A DNA stretch of 64,000 bases. Source: Magicicada septendecula (taxonomy: Eukaryota > Arthropoda > Insecta > Hemiptera > Cicadidae). The notes under the pieces are model-generated. The model ran no database searches. It saw only the letters and a list, made by a program, of their open reading frames with translations, and had not been told where the DNA came from. Both the position numbers and the translations under genes were made by a program. Positions 58,561 through 64,000 of this stretch are shown here, piece after piece (positions within the stretch are counted from its first letter, which is position 1; each line of letters begins with the position of its first letter). The stretch lies in assembly GCA_034769895.1 (NCBI GenBank), contig CM068370.1:36556247-36620246 (forward strand), given 5' to 3'.

Positions 58561-59264
58561 GAAAGGATATCGGGTGTTACGCGCTGGCGCACAGGTGCAA
58601 GTGGGTAGTCGGAATGCAGGTCGTGTAAGGTATCAGGATAGTGTAGGTCGACTTCAAGGATGTACCCGATGTCGGAATCATCACTCACATTACGTACGTC
58701 CAAGGACTCGATTTCATTACGATCGAGCCATCGGAAGTCTGCGTAAGGGAGTGGTTGCGACATGGCTGCACCGTATAAATTATTACAGTCTGTATACAGA
58801 ATGAAGGAGGTCGGTTTCGATACATCGTACTGATCTGGAATCAGAGGATTGTTAGCGACTGCGTGACGGTTGGATATCATCGCGCAGCCTCCGCGGATCC
58901 CAGACTCAAGGAACAGATGCATATTTATCTCTGTTAACAGCTTTAATTCGACCCCTGTCATTTTTAGCATCGCGTTCCAAGCGAGTCCGGGAAGCGAGTA
59001 AAAATGACACGGGTCCAAGCAGTAATCGCGTAAGGCCATGTCTCGGAAACTTTCAAAGACATCGGCCAGCAGCATTACGTCTGTCAACAAATACAAATCG
59101 TGGTAATCGCCAAACGTACGCAGATTGAATGCACTCCACACGTTTTGTGCGTGCTCGTAATCTGCGTCCGAAATAGCCGATTCCAACAACCGGTTATCAA
59201 AGTGTTCACGAGCGGGTAGACTTGTTTCGTTGAATCGATCAATGCTGTCAACGTACTCGTAAGG
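58494..59264 (-). CDS. Polinton DNA polymerase B, middle part (motif A)
   Basis: The frame is in phase with the exonuclease part to the right and separated from it only by the TAG at 59,265-59,267. Blocks: GDYHDLYLLTDVMLLADVFE (protein-primed polymerase linker), DPCHFYSLPGLAWNAML, and LYTDCNNLYGAAMSQPLPY (motif A, first catalytic Asp, about 58,755-58,800). The frame stops at 58,494 because of the frameshift mentioned for the C-terminal part. The YSLPGLAW and NNLYGxAMSQ wording is typical of Polinton and related virus polymerases. Confidence 0.9.
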   Translation of the reverse strand, partial: PYEYVDSIDRFNETSLPAREHFDNRLLESAISDADYEHAQNVWSAFNLRTFGDYHDLYLLTDVMLLADVFESFRDMALRDYCLDPCHFYSLPGLAWNAMLKMTGVELKLLTEINMHLFLESGIRGGCAMISNRHAVANNPLIPDQYDVSKPTSFILYTDCNNLYGAAMSQPLPYADFRWLDRNEIESLDVRNVSDDSDIGYILEVDLHYPDTLHDLHSDYPLAPVRQRVTPDILSPFPNVYTRVYTDHRITNQGHP

Positions 59265-61120
59265 CTATACTCCCTTGCGTACGAGCAGATTGGTCTGTTC
59301 GTCGAAACCCCGTCTAAGCATTTCCTCTCTGAGCAAAGGAAATTGGCTCCCGGACGTGGACAGATTGGTAACGAGTGTGTCCAGAGAGCGATTAAGAAAT
59401 TGGAAAGAGTCTACGAAACGCAAGGGACCCAGGGAGAACGACACGTAACGCTCACTGGATGTTGCAATGCAGGATACGTGTTGGTCCTTATATTTTCCTA
59501 AACCCAGCATTAAATGGTGACAGTCGTAGCCACGAAGGTTGTGAAAGAAGACGGGGATATGACGAGGCATCTTGTAGCTTAGATGACAGCTATTATGGGC
59601 TGCTCCCAAGAATTTCCCCGTAAGATGACAATGATTGCGTACCTTGTCATCGTCTGTCAAAGGGCGCTCACACAAATGACAAACGGTGGCGTTAGTGAAC
59701 GCAACATTGTCATCATCGGACATAATTATTTGCACGTTATGTCGTACTACCTTCATCATATCCTCGGCGTCTTTCATCAACCACGAGAAGAAAGTGTCTA
59801 CAACGTTTTCACCTCGATAAACTTTAGCCTCTCTCCAGAGTCTGTGTGTATGATCCACGATAGCATAGGAGAAACCTGACGGAATATGCATCGCTTCGTA
59901 TGATGTGGACGATACAGGAGGAGAAGTTATTTTCTGACGGGCACCGTTGCTATCAACTGAGTAGAATTCGCCTAACTCGTGCACTGTCGTCGGGACGTTG
60001 TTACCAGGTGAACACGATTGAAGCGGAGTGATGAGGGACTCGAAGTCGGCGTAGACGGTAAAGGGTACTTTAAGACAGTGCGCGTAATTTTTAAATGACA
60101 TAAACTTCTCCTCCTCTGTAGGCATTTTGGTTTTCTGCTCGCCGTGAGGTGTGCAGTAGGGGAGATGATCGGACAGACCATATTCTGTGGAGAAACGATG
60201 CAGGCAGTAGTCACAGTAAAATGATTTTTCTTTGTGTTTTGTTAGGGAAAATAACAATTTATTAATGCTACTGATAAGACAGTAGTGTTTTCGGCTATTT
60301 GTATCGGACAGAAGTAAAAGATTAACATGATGTAATCTGTCCTTATTGGGGGTAATTCTTAACGGATAAACCTCATTTTTTGATTCGTTTCTGATATTGT
60401 CTTCTATATCATAGCCGAAAACGTTTATAGAAATGTTGGGATTCTGTGTTTCAAATTTAGAAAGTGAATTTATAGAAACAGGGTACTCGATACCGGACAT
60501 ATTTATTGTGTTTTTGAATAAGAGGTATTTTGAAACACGTTCTTTATCTCTTACTTGAGGGTGTATGTGAGCTAGTACGGACCATAGAAAACACATTTCA
60601 TCTTGGGAGTTCTTGATGTTGACTACTGCCTTGGTGAGTGCAAGTTTTCGCGGGGTTGGAAGGTAGGAGGATGCTGCTAGAGGCCTGTACCGTCCAACAA
60701 CTAGTTCCAGCTTCAGTACAGCATCCACCGACCATCCGCTCCCGTCACGGGTAAAATTGGATATGCTATTCATGATTTTATCGTAGGATTCATCGAGTAG
60801 ACAGTTCAACTCGTCGTTGTCGTCCGTGAGCAACGTACGACAACGTCCGTGGAAGACGGCGTCTTTGGTTACCTCTTTTTCTTCGCCGCTGTCACCATCT
60901 AACGCAGTTTTAGTGAAACGTATCCTGCACGCAATATGCCATTTGATACTGCGTAAACGTGCTTGTTCTGCCAGAATATCCTTGCACAATAAAGGTCGCA
61001 CCTCGGTCATTATCGGTACTATATCTTGATCTTCTTCTTCTGTGTACACAGGCAGGTAATTAAAAGTTGTGAGACATCCTCTAATACTACTGTTTCGTAC
61101 AATATAAAATCGTGTCATAT
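59265..61120 (-). CDS. Polinton DNA polymerase B, N-terminal and 3'-5' exonuclease part (exon 2)
   Basis: Predicted exon 2 starts at 61,120 after acceptor TTGTTTCAG; the in-frame Met is at 61,116-61,118. Domains in order: N-terminal region with KLELVVGRYRPL; a C2H2-type zinc finger at about 60,153-60,215 (FYCDYCLHRF...LPYC); exonuclease motif I VYADFESL (Asp at 60,045-60,047, Glu two residues later); a second Cys/His cluster CHLCERPL...NHCHLTGKFLGAAHNSCH; exonuclease motif II FFHNLRGYDCH; and exonuclease-like SFQFLNRSLDTL. A premature TAG at 59,265-59,267 ends the frame; the same phase continues without other damage. Exon 1 is predicted at 61,714-61,771. Confidence 0.9.
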
Positions 61121-61249
61121 CTGAAACAATAGAAACACATGTAACACACATGTGCACAATAGGAATGATGAATAACACACATTCATGTTTGTGGTAAATA
61201 AATAGATAGTACACGTTAGTAATACGTTAGTTTATTGCAAACTGTGAAG

Positions 61250-61600
61250 ATGGCAGCTACTCATGATTTTAGCATTGAAAGTGAAAGAAGAAAATCGTTC
61301 AAGTATTGGGAAGTGACGTTTGTCAGTCCCGACGAGTTAGCGTTTGCTGGGTTTTACTACTATCCTCTAAATTATGATGTTTGTGGACATAGTATGTCAT
61401 TCATAGACGATAGAGTTAAATGCTTTTGTTGCGGAATTGAATTAGTTCATTGGAGAGAAGGTGACATACCTATGGTGGAACATGAAAAATTTTCTCCGTC
61501 ATGTCAATTTCTAAACGATGTCAAGAGACAATACATTGGGGAGAAGGTGACAAACCTATGTCAGAACATAAAAAATTTTCTCCGTCATATCAATTTCTAA
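61250..61600 (+). CDS. BIR-domain (IAP-like) protein
   Basis: 116 codons from ATG at 61,250. Residues 13-88 form one BIR domain: RRKSFKYW at its start, the ELAFAGFYY block with the conserved Gly34, then zinc ligands C58, C61, H78 and C85 in RVKCFCCGIEL...VEHEKFSPSCQF. Spacing C-x2-C-x16-H-x6-C is exactly that of BIR domains. There is no RING or second BIR. BIR proteins of the IAP class bind caspases or their antagonists and block apoptosis; single-BIR forms also include survivin-like mitotic proteins. In a virus-like element an anti-apoptotic role is the natural reading, but it is inferred. The gene lies antisense within a predicted polymerase intron. Its last ~20 codons overlap an 86-bp duplication and may be a degraded tail. 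Confidence 0.85.
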   Translation: MAATHDFSIESERRKSFKYWEVTFVSPDELAFAGFYYYPLNYDVCGHSMSFIDDRVKCFCCGIELVHWREGDIPMVEHEKFSPSCQFLNDVKRQYIGEKVTNLCQNIKNFLRHINF

Positions 61601-61620
61601 ACAACGTCAAGAGACTATCT
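61448..61620 (+). repeat. 86-bp tandem duplication at the 3' end of the BIR gene
   Basis: CATTGGAGAGAAGGTGACAT (61,448) and CATTGGGGAGAAGGTGACAA (61,534) start two copies that share TTTTCTCCGTCAT and CAATTTCTAAAC. Because 86 is not a multiple of three, the second copy is read out of frame and supplies the protein's tail. Confidence 0.85.
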
Positions 61621-61713
61621 TGTAGAGGTTAGACAGAGTTAATTCATATCAAACAAATTTGGTTTGCTACATAATTATAGAGAGAGACAATTGGTATTTT
61701 AAAAAATTTTTAC

Positions 61714-61802
61714 CTTGTTGAGGATGTCCCTGTTCCTGCTGATGTTCTGGATTCTGTTGAAGGTCGGACATGATGATATTCAGATGTGTGAATGAATGAA
61801 TA
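61714..61802 (-). CDS. Predicted first coding exon of Polinton DNA polymerase B
   Basis: On the minus strand, an acceptor TTTGTTTTTCAG ends at 61,803, the Met is at 61,771, and 19 codons rich in Gln and His (MSDLQQNPEHQQEQGHPQQ) lead to a splice donor at 61,713. The reading phase fits exon 2 exactly, which supports the model. An acceptor upstream of the Met implies another, non-coding leader exon further right. Support is splice-signal and phase only. Confidence 0.55.
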
Positions 61803-61876
61803 CTGAAAAACAAAGAAACTGTTATAGATATATATAGTATTTTTAACGCTGGTATTATGTTAGTGTATCTTAAACC
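61803..61876. promoter_or_regulatory. Divergent intergenic region between polymerase and integrase
   Basis: A 74-bp AT-rich stretch with GATATATATAG; the only space between the leftward polymerase exon and the rightward integrase. A promoter role is inferred from position. Confidence 0.35.
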
Positions 61877-62812
61877 ATGAACAACGCACGCAAGACTATA
61901 GCTCTAGAGCTACACAGAGCAGCGAGAAGGAATTTCGTTAGGCGCGCGGTTGAATTGAAGGGTCTACACGACTTGTACCAGGCGGATCTTGTGGAGATGA
62001 TACCATACGCTCGAGTGAACAAAGGGTACAAGTACATGATGACAGTGATCAATGCGTTTAGCAAGTACGCGTACGCTGTACCATTGAAAACAAAGACAGG
62101 AAAAGAAGTAAAGCATGCACTAGAGCCTATACTAACTGCTAATCGAATGAAATATTTACAGACAGACAACGGGAAGGAGTATTACAACAGCACAGTACAA
62201 GCGTTACTAAAAAAGTATAATGTGAAACATTACTCAACCTACAGTGAGAAAAAAGCTTCCATAGTGGAACGTTTTAATCGCACACTGAAGACACACATGT
62301 ATCGAGCTTTCAGTGAACAAGGACACTACCGCTGGTTGGATCTACTACCTACATTACTGAAATCGTACAACAATACAACACACAGAACCATTGGTATGAA
62401 ACCGAGTGAAGTGAATGACGCCAACGAACATATAGTGTTGGAACGAATAAGGAAGAACACAGCGCCTAAAATCAGTCCAACGAAACCACCCAAATTTAAA
62501 GTCGGTGACCGTGTTCGTATAAGTAAGCACAAAATGACTTTCGCCAAAGGTTATACGCCGAATTGGACTAACGAAATATTCACTGTGGATAAAGTACAAT
62601 CCACTACTATCCCCGTCACTTATCTGCTAAAAGATCATCTAAACAAAGTGTTGAAAGGTGGTTTTTACGAGCACGAGGTTAGTAAGTCCAAAGTCGGCGA
62701 CGTATACCTAGTGGAAAAGGTGTTACAACGCAAAGGTGACAGAGTGCGTGTTCGTTGGCTCGGTTTCGATGGTAAACACGATGCGTGGATACATAAGAAA
62801 GATCTAATATAA
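61877..62812 (+). CDS. Polinton integrase (rve family) with C-terminal chromodomain
   Basis: Intact 311 codons. The retroviral-type catalytic core has D37 (LYQADLVEM), D97 (LQTDNGKEY) and E131 (ASIVERFNRTL), with 33 residues between the last two. WLDLLPTLLKSYNNTTHRTIG and MKPSEVN follow. Residues about 205-265 form an SH3-like region (KFKVGDRVRISKHK; FTVDKVQ). Residues 277-311 form a chromodomain, YLVEKVLQRKGDRVRVRWLG ending in AWIHKKDLI, which may steer insertion to particular chromatin. It inserts the linear element into host DNA. No lesion seen. The ATPase gene follows 29 bp downstream. Confidence 0.95.
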   Translation: MNNARKTIALELHRAARRNFVRRAVELKGLHDLYQADLVEMIPYARVNKGYKYMMTVINAFSKYAYAVPLKTKTGKEVKHALEPILTANRMKYLQTDNGKEYYNSTVQALLKKYNVKHYSTYSEKKASIVERFNRTLKTHMYRAFSEQGHYRWLDLLPTLLKSYNNTTHRTIGMKPSEVNDANEHIVLERIRKNTAPKISPTKPPKFKVGDRVRISKHKMTFAKGYTPNWTNEIFTVDKVQSTTIPVTYLLKDHLNKVLKGGFYEHEVSKSKVGDVYLVEKVLQRKGDRVRVRWLGFDGKHDAWIHKKDLI

Positions 62813-62841
62813 AAAAGGTGACAGCACGTGATGAAAACAGT

Positions 62842-63576
62842 ATGCTTTCGGTATTCACAAAGATGAAGATTGTACAGCAAGCAAACAAATTACCAATAAA
62901 GGATATGGACTTTTTGGCTGGTGACGAAGGTAGTGCTAAGCGTAAACATGGCTCGCTATTACCGAACAGTATTCGCTGTATCGTTACAGGCCCAAGTTCC
63001 TGTGGGAAATCAAATGTGCTATTCAACCTACTGTTTGATGCCAACGGACTACGTTTCCGCAACGTATACGTGTTTTCAAAATCATTATTTCAACCAAAAT
63101 ACAGAATGCTAGAAACAGTGATGAAATCACTCGCTGATGAAGGTTTAGGTTATCATGCATACAGCGAGAACGAAGAAGTCCCGCTACCGAGTGAAATCAC
63201 TGGTCTCGAGTCTGTTATCGTATTCGATGACGTATCGTGTGAAAGACAAAACAATATTCGAAAGTATTTTGCTATGGGGAGACATAGCGGTGTGGACACA
63301 TTCTATCTATGCCAGACATATAGCCAGATACCGAAACAATTGGTACGTGACAACGCTAACTTGTTGATATTGTTCAAACAAGACGATCTAAATTTACGAC
63401 ATGCATACAATGATCACGTTAACATAGATATGAAATATGATGCTTTCAAAGACGTCTGCATGGAAGCGTGGAAGGATCGTTATGGATTTCTAGTCATAGA
63501 CAAAGACTCGCCAATAAATGAAGGTAGATATAGAATCGGCTTTGATCGATTCATAATTGTTTCCGACGAAGTATAA
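62842..63576 (+). CDS. Polinton packaging ATPase (FtsK/A32-like)
   Basis: 244 codons from ATG at 62,842; a GTG at 62,818 is in frame but less likely. Walker A is GPSSCGKSN (residues 50-58), Walker B is VIVFDDVSCE (125-134), and a QTYSQIPKQLVRDNANLL block serves as sensor region. This pattern is the A32-type genome-packaging ATPase of Polintons and large DNA viruses. It would pump the element's DNA into capsids if these are made. The frame is intact and the spacing to integrase is short, consistent with coordinated expression. Confidence 0.93.
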   Translation: MLSVFTKMKIVQQANKLPIKDMDFLAGDEGSAKRKHGSLLPNSIRCIVTGPSSCGKSNVLFNLLFDANGLRFRNVYVFSKSLFQPKYRMLETVMKSLADEGLGYHAYSENEEVPLPSEITGLESVIVFDDVSCERQNNIRKYFAMGRHSGVDTFYLCQTYSQIPKQLVRDNANLLILFKQDDLNLRHAYNDHVNIDMKYDAFKDVCMEAWKDRYGFLVIDKDSPINEGRYRIGFDRFIIVSDEV

Positions 63577-63623
63577 AAGTGGTTGCACTGTAGTAATGTA
63601 ATCAGTCCTCTTGCTAACACACG

Positions 63624-64000
63624 ATGGCAATGAATAAGGAGGAACGACTCGCGTATGATATAGACACGATAAGCGACAACATAAGGAAAAAATATCATGC
63701 ATTACAACACGGTATCAGAGAAAGCGACGAGGCGTTTAGAAAAAATTACAGACCGATTCTGGAACCGTTAGAAGTTATTTCACGAAAGTTAAGTGGTGAC
63801 ATGATGGAGGAGGAGGAGCAGATAAAACAAGAAGAGCCTACACAACACGTAATAACAGAAAACGAAAGTGGTATGCAAAGTCATAACGCTTCTCATTTCA
63901 GTGACAATAGCGCATGGAACCCTAACGCTTTACATTTCAGCGAGGATTCATTAGCAAACAAATATATGCGTTTGTGTGAATCGGCGGACTGTAAACGGAT
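63624..64000 (+). CDS. Polinton protein of unknown function, N-terminal part (open at window end)
   Basis: From ATG at 63,624 the frame stays open to 64,000 (125 codons) and continues beyond. It starts MAMNKEERLAYDIDTISDNI and continues with RKKYHALQHGIRESDE and PILEPLEVISRKL, a charged, probably coiled-coil N-terminus. An acidic EEEEQIKQEE stretch and a Ser/Asn/His-rich region with two similar phrases (SHFSDNSAWN; LHFSEDSLAN) follow. Proteins starting with this pattern are, from memory, common beside Polinton ATPase genes in arthropods. The function is unknown to me. It was found by direct translation; no lesion in the visible part. Confidence 0.7.
   Translation, partial: MAMNKEERLAYDIDTISDNIRKKYHALQHGIRESDEAFRKNYRPILEPLEVISRKLSGDMMEEEEQIKQEEPTQHVITENESGMQSHNASHFSDNSAWNPNALHFSEDSLANKYMRLCESADCKR

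Larger units (their letters stand above)
61121..61713 (-). other. Predicted intron of the polymerase gene
   Basis: The minus strand has donor GTAAAA at 61,713 and acceptor TTGTTTCAG at 61,121-61,122 (593 bp). Exon 1 leaves one base and exon 2 supplies two, giving a complete codon directly before the in-frame Met at 61,118. The BIR gene lies inside on the other strand. Confidence 0.6.
56112..64000. mobile_element. Polinton/Maverick, left part (continues beyond the window)
   Basis: This gene set is diagnostic: protein-primed type B DNA polymerase on the minus strand, and retroviral-type integrase with chromodomain and an FtsK/A32-like packaging ATPase on the plus strand. Small accessory genes surround them. 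Polintons are 15-20 kb, so capsid, penton and adenovirus-like protease genes should lie to the right of 64,000. The left terminus lies somewhere left of 56,151 and was not located. Integrase and ATPase are intact; the polymerase has two lesions. Confidence 0.92.

Noticed and set aside
61870-62169. Hydrophobic minus-strand frame opposite the integrase
   Set aside because: Shadow of an intact, well-conserved catalytic core.

Overview
The window looks like repeat-rich nuclear DNA of an animal, most probably an arthropod. It is AT-rich, with long CA/TG microsatellites, short introns with GT/AG borders, a tRNA-derived SINE, a Jockey-type LINE, Ty3/Gypsy fragments whose primer-binding site looks complementary to tRNA-Leu, several hAT DNA transposons, a Helitron and a Polinton/Maverick. 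No clear single-copy host gene was found. Almost everything interpretable is mobile or tandemly repeated. Calls rest on reading motifs and repeats by eye; no database search was possible.

Layout. 1-5125: three head-to-tail copies of a dispersed element built on a ~163-bp tandem repeat, with a microsatellite and a palindrome at its end. Inverted copies lie at 32.0-32.8 kb and 43.4-45.2 kb. 5.1-8.4 kb: no recognisable gene. 8.4-9.6 kb: hAT element with an 8-bp target duplication and a transposase remnant. 10.2-10.7 kb: foldback element. 11.1-14.4 kb: a tandemly amplified splice-acceptor-like region, then an unusual broken gene joining an SGNH-esterase-like end, 60/63-bp coding repeats and a Ulp1/C48 protease domain. 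16,200-21,642: a complete Helitron with both termini, encoding OTU, zinc-finger, HUH Rep and PIF1-like helicase segments interrupted by small frame changes. 24.6-25.5 kb: pogo/Tigger-like transposase relic. 29.1-31.9 kb: Gypsy gag-protease fragment plus LTR. 34,076-38,077: a ~4-kb element with ~480-bp terminal inverted repeats whose only gene, now decayed, looks like a FEN/XPG-type nuclease rather than a DDE transposase. 41.9-42.9 kb: Gypsy reverse transcriptase relic. 46.4-50.9 kb: two hAT elements; the second contains a SINE and a Jockey LINE inserted in its transposase frame. 51-56 kb: inverted and tandem repeats. 56.1-64.0 kb: the left part of a Polinton/Maverick, running off the window.

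The Polinton carries protein-primed DNA polymerase B (leftward), integrase with a chromodomain and a packaging-type ATPase (both rightward), plus three proteins of unknown role. Capsid and protease genes would lie beyond 64,000. The most striking arrangement here is a small BIR-domain (IAP-like) gene on the plus strand, lying inside a predicted intron of the leftward polymerase gene. The polymerase has one in-frame stop and one frameshift, while integrase and ATPase are intact, so this is a fairly young but probably disabled insertion.
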